In this document: positions 36,059 to 44,413 of the stretch, one piece after another
How positions within the stretch are numbered: the stretch's first letter is position 1
How the letters are laid out: every line of letters begins with the position of its first letter
Source: CAJCIY01 sp964245825
GTDB taxonomy: Bacteria; Actinomycetota; Actinomycetes; Mycobacteriales; CAJCIY01
Length of the DNA: 64,000 nt
Reading direction: 5' to 3'
NCBI GenBank assembly: GCA_964245825.1
Contig: CAXTNT010000005.1
Span: 124,001-188,000 of the forward strand
Notes under the pieces: generated by a model
Told to the model about the DNA's origin: nothing
The model's input: the letters and a program-made list of their open reading frames with translations, nothing else
Database searches by the model: none
Translations under genes and position numbers: made by a program

Positions 36059-36934
36059 GTGACCGGGCAGGGGCCGCTGCGGCTGGGCGCGCGCACCACC
36101 GCACCACACGAGCTGCTGGTCATGGGCATCGTCAACCGCACGCCCGACTCGTTCTATGACCGCGGCGCGACGTGGAGCCTGGCCGCGGCACTCGCCGCCG
36201 CCGACGCGATGGTCGAAGGCGGCGCCGACGTGCTCGACGTCGGGGGCGTCAAGGCCGGCCCGGGCGAGCCGGTCGACGCCGCCGAGGAGGTACGCCGGAC
36301 CGCACCGGTGGTCGCGGCCCTGCGGGCTCGGCATCCGGCCGTCACGATCAGCGTGGACACCTGGCGCGCGGAGGTCGCCCGGGTGCTGCTCGCCGAGGGC
36401 GCGGACCTCGTCAACGACACCTGGGGCGGCCACGACCCGGAGCTCGCCGGGGCCGCCGCCGAGGCGGAGGCCGGGCTGGTCTGCGCGCACGCCGGCGGCC
36501 TGACGCCGCGGTCGCGGCCGAACCGGGTCGCGTACGACGACGTGGTCGCCGACGTGGTCGAGACGGTGACCGGGCTGGCCCGGCGTGCGGTGGCCGCGGG
36601 CGTCGCGCAGGACCGGGTGCTGATCGATCCGGCGCACGACTTCGGGAAGAACACCTGGCACTCGCTGGAGGTTACCCGGCGCCTGGGCGAGCTGGTCGAC
36701 ACCGGTTGGCCGGTGCTGGTTGCCTTGTCCCGCAAGGACTTCCTGGGCGAGGTTCTCGACCTGCCACCCGCCGACCGGCTCTCCGGGACCCTCGCGGCCA
36801 CCGCACTCTCCGCGCTCGCGGGGGCCCGGGTGTTCCGTACCCACGACGTGCTCGCGACCCGGCACGCCCTCGACGTGGTGGCCGCCGTACGCGGCACCGG
36901 AACCCCGCGGCGGGTGGTCCGGGGGCTCGCCTGA
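36059..36934 (+). CDS. folP2: Dihydropteroate synthase paralogue, FolP2 type
   Basis: Protein of 291 residues, TIM-barrel of the DHPS family. The signature is VMGIVNRTPDSFYDRGAT where classical FolP1 has a NVTPDSFSD motif, and segments DVGGVKAGPGEPVDAAEE, ISVDTWRAEVARVLL, LVNDTWGGHDPEL and the terminal RRVVRGLA closely follow M. tuberculosis FolP2 (Rv1207). FolP2 proteins have not shown normal DHPS activity, so a folate role should not be assumed. GTG 36059 sits 17 bp from the divergent LigB-like start. No other folate gene is nearby. Confidence 0.88.
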   Translation: MTGQGPLRLGARTTAPHELLVMGIVNRTPDSFYDRGATWSLAAALAAADAMVEGGADVLDVGGVKAGPGEPVDAAEEVRRTAPVVAALRARHPAVTISVDTWRAEVARVLLAEGADLVNDTWGGHDPELAGAAAEAEAGLVCAHAGGLTPRSRPNRVAYDDVVADVVETVTGLARRAVAAGVAQDRVLIDPAHDFGKNTWHSLEVTRRLGELVDTGWPVLVALSRKDFLGEVLDLPPADRLSGTLAATALSALAGARVFRTHDVLATRHALDVVAAVRGTGTPRRVVRGLA

Positions 36935-36936
36935 GA

Positions 36937-36957
36937 CATGGGGCACGCTGACCCATG
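36937..36957. promoter_or_regulatory. Inverted repeat over the TetR start codon
   Basis: CATGGG (36937-36942) and CCCATG (36952-36957) separated by 9 bp; the right arm contains the ATG of the TetR gene 36955-37551. It may be an autoregulatory operator, but the arms are short. Confidence 0.3.
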
Positions 36958-37551
36958 CCCGCCGACCCGCGTACGTCGACGGACTTCGTGGCAGCGGCGC
37001 TGGACGTGCTGGCCGCCCACGGCAGCGAGGGACTCACGGTCGCCGCGCTCTGCCGCGCCCTGCACGTGACGAAGGGCAGCTTCTACCACCACTTCGCGGG
37101 GATGCCGGCATTCGTCACCGCGCTGCTGGCCTACTGGGAGACCGAGCACTCCGACCGGCTGATCGCGACCTCCCGGGCAACCGCCGACCCGCTCGACCGG
37201 GTCGGCGTGCTGACCGACATCGCCGTCGACCTGCCGCACGCGGCCGAGTCGGCGATCCGGGCCTGGGCGCGCAGCAACCCGGCGGTGGCCCGGGTGCAGG
37301 CCCGGGTGGACGCCCATCGCGAACGGCATCTCGTGGACGCGTTCCGGGAGCTCGGCCTGGGGCGGGCGACCGCAACGCTGCACGCCCGGACCGCCCTGGC
37401 CCTGCTCGTCGGCGCCCAGCACCGCGGCCCGGTCCGGCCGCGCGAGCTGCGGGCGATGTTCGGACGGCTGGACGAGGCGCTGCTGGCAGAGCTGCCGGCG
37501 GCCGATGCCCGTCGCGTCCGGACCGTGCTGGCCGCTCAGTCCCGCAGATAG
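36955..37551 (+). CDS. TetR-family transcriptional regulator
   Basis: Protein of 198 residues. The helix-turn-helix is at about residues 9-52: FVAAALDVLAAHGSEGLTVA, then ALCRALHVTKGSFYHHFAGM, a standard TetR recognition helix. The C-terminal domain includes VTALLAYWETEHSDRLI and a RAWARSNPAVARVQARVDAHRERH helix. ATG 36955 is 20 bp after folP2. It overlaps the aldehyde dehydrogenase stop tail to tail by 16 bp and is the nearest candidate regulator for the P450/dehydrogenase block; direct evidence is lacking. Confidence 0.9.
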   Translation: MPADPRTSTDFVAAALDVLAAHGSEGLTVAALCRALHVTKGSFYHHFAGMPAFVTALLAYWETEHSDRLIATSRATADPLDRVGVLTDIAVDLPHAAESAIRAWARSNPAVARVQARVDAHRERHLVDAFRELGLGRATATLHARTALALLVGAQHRGPVRPRELRAMFGRLDEALLAELPAADARRVRTVLAAQSRR

Positions 37552-38999
37552 ATCGACTTCAGCGACTGGTACGCGGCCAGCCCCTCGGGGCCCAGCTCAC
37601 GGCCGATGCCGCTCGCCTTGACGCCCCCGAACGGTGAACCGAGATCGAGGGAGTACCCGTTGACGCCGATGCTGCCGGTCTGCACGCGCCGCGCGACCTC
37701 CAGGCCGCGCTCCTGATCCTCGGTCCAGACGCTCCCGCCCAGGCCGTAGTCCGAGTCGTTGGCCAGGCGCACCGCGTCGTCGATGTCGGTGTAGCCGATG
37801 ACCGCCAGCACCGGGCCGAAGATCTCCTCCTGCGCGATCGTGGCACCGTTGTCCACGTCCGCGAAGACGGTGGGCTCCACGTACCAGCCCTTGTCCAGGC
37901 CCTCGGGTCGGCCACCGCCGGCCACCAGGCGCGCGCCATCGCCCTTGCCCTTGGCGATGTACGACTCGACGCGGTCGCGCTGCCGGGCGCTGGCCATCGG
38001 GCCGATCTGCGTGGTCTCGGCCAACGGGTCGCCGACCGTGAGCGAGGAGGCCAGCCCGGCGACGGTCGCCACCACCTCTTCGTAGCGGCTGCGCGGCGCG
38101 AGGACGCGGGTGCCGAGGTAGCAGGTCTGGCCGTTGTTGGCCATCGTCGCGCCGAAGAGGTTCACCAGGTTGCTCTGCAGGTCCGCGTCGTCGAGCACGA
38201 TCGCCGCCGACTTGCCGCCGAGCTCCAGGGTCACCGGCCGCAGCAGCCGCCCGCAGGTCTCCGCGATGCCGCGTCCGGCGGCGGTCGAGCCGGTGAAGGC
38301 GACCTTGTCGACGCCACGGTGCTCGACCAGGTATTGGCCGACCTCACGGCCGGCCGGGACGATGTTGAGAACGCCGGGCGGCAGGCCGGCCGCAACGATC
38401 GCCTCGGCCAGGATGTAGGCGTCGAGCACGGTCTCCGGCGCCGGCTTGAGCACCACCGTGCAGCCGGCGGCAAGGGCGGGCGCGACCTTGAAGAAGGTGA
38501 GCGACTGCGGGTAGTTCCACGGCACGATGGCGGCGACGACGCCGATCGGCTCCCGGCGCACGTGGGTGGTGCCCCCCGCCAGGCCCGCCCGCACCTCCTC
38601 GACCGGCAGGCTCGGGGCGAGCGCGGCGTAGTAGCGGAGCAGGCCGGCGGGGGCGACCGCCTCGCTCTGCAGGGCGACGATGCGCGGCATGCCGTTCTGG
38701 CTGCTGACGGCGCGTATGGTCCGCTCGCTGCGGGCCTCGAGTTCGTCGGCCAGTCGGTTCAGGACCTCGCCGCGGCGGGCCGGCTCCCACCGCGGCCACC
38801 CCGTCGGGTCGTCGAATGCGCCCCGCGCAGCGGCGACGGCCGCGTCGACGTCGGCCTCGTCGGCGTCCGGGACGCTGCCGATCCGTTCCTCGGTGGCGGC
38901 GTTGATCACGACGATGCGCTGCCCGGAGTGCGCCGGGCGCTGCGCATCGGCGATGAAGAGGGTGTCGAAGTCCTGGAAGTCGTCGCTGGCCCCGCTCAT
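37536..38999 (-). CDS. NAD(P)-dependent aldehyde dehydrogenase
   Basis: Protein of 487 residues, full-length ALDH. Oxidises an aldehyde to the acid. The catalytic base is in VTLELGGKSAAIV, the nucleophile Cys in MANNGQTCYLGTR, and the Rossmann segment in AIVPWNYPQSLTFFKVAPAL with AFTGSTAAGRGIAE. The C-terminus ends KSIYLRD. ATG 38999. The 61-bp gap to the upstream P450 holds a copy of the block's palindrome. It could oxidise a side-chain aldehyde formed by the P450, which is inference. Confidence 0.92.
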   Translation of the reverse strand: MSGASDDFQDFDTLFIADAQRPAHSGQRIVVINAATEERIGSVPDADEADVDAAVAAARGAFDDPTGWPRWEPARRGEVLNRLADELEARSERTIRAVSSQNGMPRIVALQSEAVAPAGLLRYYAALAPSLPVEEVRAGLAGGTTHVRREPIGVVAAIVPWNYPQSLTFFKVAPALAAGCTVVLKPAPETVLDAYILAEAIVAAGLPPGVLNIVPAGREVGQYLVEHRGVDKVAFTGSTAAGRGIAETCGRLLRPVTLELGGKSAAIVLDDADLQSNLVNLFGATMANNGQTCYLGTRVLAPRSRYEEVVATVAGLASSLTVGDPLAETTQIGPMASARQRDRVESYIAKGKGDGARLVAGGGRPEGLDKGWYVEPTVFADVDNGATIAQEEIFGPVLAVIGYTDIDDAVRLANDSDYGLGGSVWTEDQERGLEVARRVQTGSIGVNGYSLDLGSPFGGVKASGIGRELGPEGLAAYQSLKSIYLRD

Positions 39000-39035
39000 C
39001 GCACTCTCCTCGCGTCGTCGGTATCAGTCCGCGAC

Positions 39036-39051
39036 CGTACTCGGGGGTATG
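39036..39051. promoter_or_regulatory. Operator-like palindrome before aldehyde dehydrogenase gene
   Basis: CGTACTCGGGGGTATG, which matches 13 of 16 positions of the perfect palindrome at 40342-40357. It lies 37-52 bp before the dehydrogenase start. Two related sites in front of two genes of one pathway-like block suggest a common regulator. Confidence 0.5.
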
Positions 39052-39060
39052 GCCGGGCGG

Positions 39061-40311
39061 TCAGACCGTGATCGGTAGGGATTTCACGCCGTGGATGAAG
39101 TTGCCGGCCAGATACGACGGGGGGCCGGCCTCGTACGCGGGGAAGCGGCCGAGCAGCTCCCGGAACATCGCGCGCAGCTGCGTACGGGCCAGGAAGTGAC
39201 CGAGACAGTAGTGCGGGCCGCCGCCGCCGAAGGCCACGTGGTTGTTCTCCGCGCGCTGCAGGTCGAAGCGCCAGGGGTCGGGGAAGACCGCGGCGTCGAA
39301 GTCTCCCGAGCTGTAGAACAGCACGACCTTGTCGCCGGCCGCGACCTGCTGGCCGCCGAGGCTGGTGTCGGCGACCGCCGTACGCCGGAACGTCATCACC
39401 GGGGTCGCCCACCGCAGCAGCTCCTCGACCGAGGAGCCGGCCCGGGCGTCGTAGTCCGCGGCCAGCCACGCCCGCTGGTCGGGATGGTCGGCGAGTGCCT
39501 TCACGCCGTGGGCGACGGTCTGCCGGGTGGTGTCGTTGCCGGCGACGCACAGCAGCACGAAGAACGCGGAGATCTCCAGGTCGGTCAGCCGGACGCCGTC
39601 GACCTCGGCCTGGGCGAGAGCCGACATCAGGTCGTCGGTGGGCTGTGCGCGCCGCCGCGCCAGCAGCTCGAGCGCGACGGCGTGCTGGGTCATGGTCGCC
39701 CCGCTCACGGCCTCCAGCGGGGTACGGCCGGCCAGCAGCTCGGGGTCGCTCCAGCCGGTCTGCACGGCGACTGCGTCGGCGATCAGCTGGTGCTGCTCGG
39801 CCGGGATGCCGATCATGTCGCAGATGGTGCGCATGGGCAGGATCGACGCGACCTCGCGGACCACCTCGATCTCGCCGGTCGTCGGCAGCGCCTCGACGAT
39901 CTCCCTCGCGGTGGCGCGGATCTGGTCCTCGGCGCGCTTCACCTGGCGCGGGGTGAACGCGGCGCGGACGATGCCCCGGATCACCGCGTGCCGCGGCTCG
40001 TCCATCGCCAGGAACGACTGGGAGGCCTCCAGGATCTCCGGCGGCACGGACTCGAACAGCACCCCCTGACCGGAGACGAAGGTGTCGGCCCGGCGGCTGG
40101 CCTCGACGATGTCGGCGTGCCGGACGACGGCCCAGAAACCGGGATCGTCCGGGTCCGGGAACATGGAGTCGGCCACGGGTCGGTGCCACGACAGCGGCCG
40201 CTCCGCCCGTAGCTGGGCGAAGGAGGCGTCCCGCTCCCGTGCGGTCTTGGACCAGAAGGCCCGCGCGGACAGGTCGATCGGGTCGTACGTGCGCACCGTG
40301 GTGGTCGTCAT
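39061..40311 (-). CDS. Cytochrome P450
   Basis: Protein of 416 residues, complete. The heme ligand is C369 in FGGGGPHYCLGHFLART, the I-helix oxygen-activation motif is VLLCVAGNDTTRQTVAHG, and the ExxR region is SVEELLRWATPVMTFRRT. The C-terminal NFIHGVKSLP pattern and the opening ARAFWSKTARERDASFAQLR resemble CYP124/125/142-like enzymes, which oxidise steroid or isoprenoid side chains; this grouping is inference. ATG 40311 preferred to a longer GTG reading. A ferredoxin reductase lies immediately upstream on the same strand. No ferredoxin gene is in the window. Confidence 0.92.
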   Translation of the reverse strand: MTTTTVRTYDPIDLSARAFWSKTARERDASFAQLRAERPLSWHRPVADSMFPDPDDPGFWAVVRHADIVEASRRADTFVSGQGVLFESVPPEILEASQSFLAMDEPRHAVIRGIVRAAFTPRQVKRAEDQIRATAREIVEALPTTGEIEVVREVASILPMRTICDMIGIPAEQHQLIADAVAVQTGWSDPELLAGRTPLEAVSGATMTQHAVALELLARRRAQPTDDLMSALAQAEVDGVRLTDLEISAFFVLLCVAGNDTTRQTVAHGVKALADHPDQRAWLAADYDARAGSSVEELLRWATPVMTFRRTAVADTSLGGQQVAAGDKVVLFYSSGDFDAAVFPDPWRFDLQRAENNHVAFGGGGPHYCLGHFLARTQLRAMFRELLGRFPAYEAGPPSYLAGNFIHGVKSLPITV

Positions 40312-40341
40312 GTGCCGTCCTCGTGGAGTTCCCGAAGCGAC

Positions 40342-40357
40342 CATACCCTGGGGTATG
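40342..40357. promoter_or_regulatory. Perfect 16-bp palindrome before P450 gene (candidate operator)
   Basis: CATACCC-TG-GGGTATG, with exact 7-bp arms, lies between the reductase stop (40358) and the P450 start (40311), 31-46 bp before that start. A second, 13-of-16 copy precedes the aldehyde dehydrogenase. The size is typical of TetR or similar dimer sites. Confidence 0.6.
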
Positions 40358-41533
40358 TCAGCCGAGTGAGGCCGCCACGGCGTCCAGCGGGTCGTGGGCG
40401 GCGATCGCCCGGTGCTGCGCGCGGACGACCGCGGCGGCGGACAGGCCGGTCACTCCCCACAACCGCCCCGCACGCCCGTAGAGCACGACCCGTTTACGCC
40501 TCTCCCCGACCGTCAGGACCCGGCGCTCGTCGCTGCCGGCCGTCCAGCCGAGCGACTGGATCTTCGTGTCGTACTGGTCGCTCCAGACGTACGGGACGGG
40601 GGCGTGCACCACGGCTCCGCCCAGGATGTTGGCCGCGGCGACCTCCCCCATCTCGGTCGCGTTGGTCCAGTGCTCTGCGCGGGTCGGGCTGCCGGTGTTC
40701 GGGTCATCCCAGCGGGCCACGTCCCCGACCGCGAAGACGTCCGGCTGGTTGGTCCGCAGCCGCGCGTCGGTGACCACCCCGTCGTCCAGGCCGACACCGG
40801 AGCCCGCGAGCCAGTCGGTGTCGGGCCGCACGCCCACGCCGACGACCACCACGTCGGCGGGCAGCACCGAGCCGTCGGCCAGCACGACGCCGTCGACCCG
40901 GTCGGTGCCCCGCAGCCCGCTCACCCCGATCCCTGCGCGCACGACGGTGCCGCGCTCGGTGTGCGTACGCACCATCTCCGCGGCGAGCTCGGGTCCCAGC
41001 GGTCCGAGCAGGGGCGCCGGCTGCGGCTCGACGATGGTCACCTCGGCGCCCATCGCGCGGGCGCTGGCGGCCACCTCGCAGCCGATGAAGCCACCACCGA
41101 CCACGACGAGACGCACGCCGGGACGGAGCAGGTCCGCCCGCAGGCCGAGGCAGTCGTCGAGCGTGCGCAGGACGTGGACGCCGGCGAGCGCTGGCAGGCC
41201 GGGCAGCGTGCGTACGACCGCGCCGGTGGCCAGCACCGCGTGGTCGAAGTGCAGCCGCTCCCCGTCGGCGAGCACCACCTCGTGGTCGTCGAGGGCGGCG
41301 GCCGTCGTGCCCAGTCGCAGGTCCACGTGCAGGTCGCCGAACACGTCGGGCTGCCGCAGGAACATGGGACCGCGCTCGCCCCGCAGCACCTGCTTGGACA
41401 GCGGCGGCCGGTCGTACGGATGGTGCGGCTCGGCGCCGATCAGCGTGATGGGGCCGGCGTACTCCCCCGTGCGCAGCGCCTCGATCGTCTTCACCCCGGC
41501 CAGCCCGGCGCCGACGACCACGACGCCCGGCAT
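40358..41533 (-). CDS. Ferredoxin reductase-type FAD/NAD(P)H oxidoreductase
   Basis: Protein of 391 residues of the rubredoxin/ferredoxin reductase family used by P450 systems. FAD motif VVVGAGLAGVKTIEALR (residues 4-20), DRPPLSKQVLRGE, NAD motif LVVVGGGFIGCEVAASARAMGAEVTIVE, and the second FAD motif QPDVFAVGDVARW are all intact. The C-terminal domain is shortish but complete. It lies 15 bp downstream of the thiolase gene and upstream of the P450, so a P450 electron-supply role is likely. Start ATG 41533. Confidence 0.92.
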   Translation of the reverse strand: MPGVVVVGAGLAGVKTIEALRTGEYAGPITLIGAEPHHPYDRPPLSKQVLRGERGPMFLRQPDVFGDLHVDLRLGTTAAALDDHEVVLADGERLHFDHAVLATGAVVRTLPGLPALAGVHVLRTLDDCLGLRADLLRPGVRLVVVGGGFIGCEVAASARAMGAEVTIVEPQPAPLLGPLGPELAAEMVRTHTERGTVVRAGIGVSGLRGTDRVDGVVLADGSVLPADVVVVGVGVRPDTDWLAGSGVGLDDGVVTDARLRTNQPDVFAVGDVARWDDPNTGSPTRAEHWTNATEMGEVAAANILGGAVVHAPVPYVWSDQYDTKIQSLGWTAGSDERRVLTVGERRKRVVLYGRAGRLWGVTGLSAAAVVRAQHRAIAAHDPLDAVAASLG

Positions 41534-41548
41534 CGCGGCGGGTGGCGG

Positions 41549-42694
41549 CTAGACCAGCTCGAGGATGGTGGCGTTGGCTTGGCCGCCACCCTCGCACATG
41601 GTCTGCAGGCCATACCGGATGCCGTTGTCGCGCATGTGGTGGACCAGCGTGGTCATGATCCGCGCACCGCTGCCGCCGAGCGGGTGGCCCAGGGCGATGG
41701 CGCCGCCGTTGGGGTTGAGGCTCTTCTCGTCGGCGCCGATCTCCTTGAGCCAGGCCAGCGGAACAGAGGCGAACGCCTCGTTGACCTCGAAGGCGCCGAT
41801 CTGGTCGATCGTCAGCCCGGAGCGCTGGAGGGCTTTCTGGGTAGCGGGGATGGGCGCCGTGAGCATGATCACCGGGTCGGACCCGGCCAGCACCGCGGTA
41901 TGGACGCGGACGAGGGGCTTGAGTCCGAGTTGCTCGGCTCTCTCGCTGGTCATCATCAGCAGCGCCGCGCTGCCGTCGGAGATCTGCGAGGAGTTGGCCG
42001 CGGTGATCACGCCGCCGTCCGGCTTGAACGCCGGCTTGAGCTTGGCCAGGCCCTCCACGGTGCCCCCGCGCCGGATGCCCTCGTCCTGCGAGACGAGGCC
42101 GTTCTCGGTCTGCACCGGGGCGATCTGCGCGGTGAACCGACCGTCGTCCTGGGCGGTCGCGGCCTTCTCGTGCGAGCTGAGGCTGAACTCGTCGAGCTGC
42201 TGGCGGGACAGCCCCCACTGCTCGGCGATCATCTCGGCGCCGACGCCCTGGTTGGGGAACACGCCGTGGTACCGGTCGAGGTACGCGGCGGTCAACGGGT
42301 TCTGCCCGTTGGTCGAGGAGCCCATCGGCACCCGGCTCATCGACTCGACGCCGCCGGCGACGACGACGTCGTACTGCCCGGCGACCAGGCCGGCCGCCGC
42401 GAAGTGCACCGACTGCTGGGACGAGCCGCACTGGCGGTCGATGGTCACCCCGGTGACCGTCTCGGGCCAGCCCGCAGCGAGGACCGCGTTGCGGCCGATG
42501 TCCAGCGTCTGCTCGCCGACCTGGCTGACGCACCCCCAGATGACGTCGTCGACGAGACCGGGGTCGATGCCGGACCGCTCGGCGAGCGAGCGCAGCACAT
42601 GCGCGGAGAGGTCCAGCGGATGCGTGCCGGCGAGACCTCCATTGCGCTTGCCGACCGGCGTGCGTACGGCCTCGACGATGACGGCGTCGCGCAT
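41549..42694 (-). CDS. Acetyl-CoA acetyltransferase (thiolase), FadA5-like
   Basis: Protein of 381 residues. Thiolytic cleavage or condensation of acyl-CoAs. The catalytic residues are C89 in TIDRQCGSSQQ, H337 in IALGHPLGGSGAR and C367 in MCEGGGQAN. Segments such as EAVRTPVGKRNGGLAG, ANSSQISDGSAALLM and VNEAFASVPLAWL follow the steroid side-chain thiolase FadA5 pattern more than FadA2, though this is by eye. A 24-bp inverted repeat and GGAG (in CTGGAGGGCACC) precede the ATG. It heads the thiolase-reductase-P450 run. Confidence 0.9.
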   Translation of the reverse strand: MRDAVIVEAVRTPVGKRNGGLAGTHPLDLSAHVLRSLAERSGIDPGLVDDVIWGCVSQVGEQTLDIGRNAVLAAGWPETVTGVTIDRQCGSSQQSVHFAAAGLVAGQYDVVVAGGVESMSRVPMGSSTNGQNPLTAAYLDRYHGVFPNQGVGAEMIAEQWGLSRQQLDEFSLSSHEKAATAQDDGRFTAQIAPVQTENGLVSQDEGIRRGGTVEGLAKLKPAFKPDGGVITAANSSQISDGSAALLMMTSERAEQLGLKPLVRVHTAVLAGSDPVIMLTAPIPATQKALQRSGLTIDQIGAFEVNEAFASVPLAWLKEIGADEKSLNPNGGAIALGHPLGGSGARIMTTLVHHMRDNGIRYGLQTMCEGGGQANATILELV

Positions 42695-42733
42695 GGTGCC
42701 CTCCAGGAGATGACGGTGCTCTACGTGCCTCAG

Positions 42734-42757
42734 GTTACCTGCGGCACTGCCGGTAAC
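42734..42757. promoter_or_regulatory. Inverted repeat upstream of thiolase gene
   Basis: GTTACC-N12-GGTAAC, 40-63 bp before the thiolase ATG, in the 87-bp gap to the Crp-type regulator. It is unlike the CATACCC site further downstream. Candidate operator for the thiolase-reductase part of the block; binding factor unknown. Confidence 0.4.
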
Positions 42758-42781
42758 TCGGCGGGGCCTCGCCGGCTTCCC

Positions 42782-43507
42782 TCACCGGGGTACGCCGCGC
42801 CGGGTGAGGGCCGGGAGGTCCAGCACGCGGAAGCCGCGCACGGACAGCACGATCCAGCCGCGCGACTCGAAGTCGCGCAGGGCCTTGTTCACCGTCTCCC
42901 GTGCGGCGCCGACCGCGGCGGCGAGCTGGTCCTGCGTCAGCCCGTGCGTGACGACGCCGTCCGCGTCGGTGCCGAACTGCTCGCGCAGCATCACCAGCCG
43001 CCGCGCCACCCGCCCCGCGACGTCGACGAAGACCAGGTCGATGGCCGCGTCGCTGCTGCGCCGCAGCCGCCGGGCCAACACCTGGAACATCTGCCGGGCC
43101 ACCGCCGGCCGGCCGGCGGCCCAGTCGAGCAGGTCCTCGCGGGCCAGCCGGGCGACCACGGTCGGGGTCATCGCCCGCCCGGTCGTGATTCGCGGGCCGG
43201 GGTCGAGCGCGGACAGCTCGCCGCACAGGTCACCGGGACCGAGCAGCGCCTGCAGCAGGGACCCGGCCTGGCCGCCCTCCCGGCTCAGCGAGACGCGGCC
43301 CTCGAGCACCACGTACACCGCTCCGTCGTCGAGCGCCTCCTGCGTGAACAGCGTCTCGTCGCGGCGGACGACGACCCGGGAGAAGTGCGGCAGCAGCGCC
43401 GCCAGATCGTCCGCGGCGATGTTTTGCAGCAGGCCGGTACGCAGCAGGGCGGCGCGCTCGTCCTCCGACCAGTCGGCGAGCGGGGGCGGCGGTGGTGGCG
43501 CGGGCAT
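42782..43507 (-). CDS. Crp/Fnr-family transcriptional regulator
   Basis: Protein of 241 residues. A proline run (residues 2-9) precedes the cyclic-nucleotide-binding fold (about 25-140) with GLLQNIAADDLAALLPHFS, VYVVLEGRVSLSRE and GPGDLCGELSALD. The latter has the G-E-x-x-A/L pattern, but the cAMP-binding Arg-Ser/Thr is not obvious. The HTH_Crp domain (about 170-235) has THGLTQDQLAAAVGAARETVNKALRDFE, a good recognition helix. ATG 43507. It lies upstream of the thiolase on the same strand, so it may regulate that gene; the ligand is uncertain. Confidence 0.88.
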   Translation of the reverse strand: MPAPPPPPPLADWSEDERAALLRTGLLQNIAADDLAALLPHFSRVVVRRDETLFTQEALDDGAVYVVLEGRVSLSREGGQAGSLLQALLGPGDLCGELSALDPGPRITTGRAMTPTVVARLAREDLLDWAAGRPAVARQMFQVLARRLRRSSDAAIDLVFVDVAGRVARRLVMLREQFGTDADGVVTHGLTQDQLAAAVGAARETVNKALRDFESRGWIVLSVRGFRVLDLPALTRRGVPR

Positions 43508-43547
43508 GCCCGTATCTTGCCGTGTCCGGCGGCCCGTGTCGCCATCC

Positions 43548-44219
43548 CTACAGAGGCAGCGGCTCGGTGAGCGATCCGAGTACGTGGTCCGCGCCCGCCG
43601 CACGCAGCTGGCTCTCGTCGTAGTGGTGGCTCGCGACGGCGATGCACGGCATGCCGCCGGAGTGGGCGCCCTCGATGTCCCGGGGCGTGTCGCCGACGAC
43701 CACCGCCTGCGCCGGGGCGATCTCCGCGCCGTACGCGAGTGCGGCCCGTTGCAGCGAGAGGCGGGTGACCTCGTTGCGATCGCGGGAGTCCGAGCCGAAG
43801 GCGCCGCAGCAGAACCAGCGGTTCAACTGCCCGCGGTGCATCTTGATGTGCGCGGCGACCTCGACGTTGCCGGTAACCAGTCCCAGCAGGTAGCCCTGTT
43901 CGAGCAGCCTGGGCAGCAGCGCTTCCACGCCGGCGAGCACACGGTAGCCGGGGGACTCGGCGACGGTGTCGCGCAGGTGGCGGTTGCGGGCGTCCATGAG
44001 GGTGCCGAACTCGGCGTCGTCGGGCTTCCGATCCAGGTACGCCTGGAAGGTCTGCCGCCCGACGTCGGGGTCGGTCATGCCATTGTCGGTGAACTTCCCG
44101 ATGTCCGCCGGGATGCCCCAGAGCTCGTCGAACGCCCGCTTCCAGGACTCGGCGCCGGCGCCCCCCGTGTCCAGCAGCGTCCCGTCGATGTCGAACAGCA
44201 CCGCGATGTACCGGCTCAT
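43548..44219 (-). CDS. HAD-superfamily hydrolase (phosphoglycolate-phosphatase-like)
   Basis: Protein of 223 residues. The nucleophile and acid are D10 and D12 in LFDIDGTLLDTGG; motif II Thr is in LLGLVTGNVEVAAHIK, motif III and IV in VVVGDTPRDIEGAHSGG. The cap domain (about 20-90) is of the C1 alpha-helical type. The substrate is not predictable; phosphoglycolate or beta-phosphoglucomutase-like roles are possible. ATG 44219. The divergent 194-bp gap to the repeat protein gene holds both promoters. Confidence 0.88.
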   Translation of the reverse strand: MSRYIAVLFDIDGTLLDTGGAGAESWKRAFDELWGIPADIGKFTDNGMTDPDVGRQTFQAYLDRKPDDAEFGTLMDARNRHLRDTVAESPGYRVLAGVEALLPRLLEQGYLLGLVTGNVEVAAHIKMHRGQLNRWFCCGAFGSDSRDRNEVTRLSLQRAALAYGAEIAPAQAVVVGDTPRDIEGAHSGGMPCIAVASHHYDESQLRAAGADHVLGSLTEPLPL

Positions 44220-44413
44220 CCGCGTCGTCCTCTCGTGGCCCCGTCCTCTCCTTCCCCCTGCGCGGCCGTCGACGCGGCGGTGGTCCGACGACCTGTGCAG
44301 CCCGGCGGAGGTGACTGGGCTGTTCGGGCTATGGCGAGATGGCGGCATCACCCTTACTGTTCGTGGCGCCCTCGAACGTCGAGGTTCGTCGGTGTGATGT
44401 CGGAGGAGATTCC

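Noticed and set aside
40394..43570. A 1,058-codon plus-strand open frame
   Set aside because: It lies opposite the reductase, thiolase and Crp genes, which have intact catalytic motifs; its translation is low-complexity and featureless.
44373..44388. CGAAC and GTTCG near the repeat protein gene as a second LexA box
   Set aside because: The arms are 6 bases apart rather than 4, so the SOS geometry is wrong; chance dyad in GC-rich DNA.
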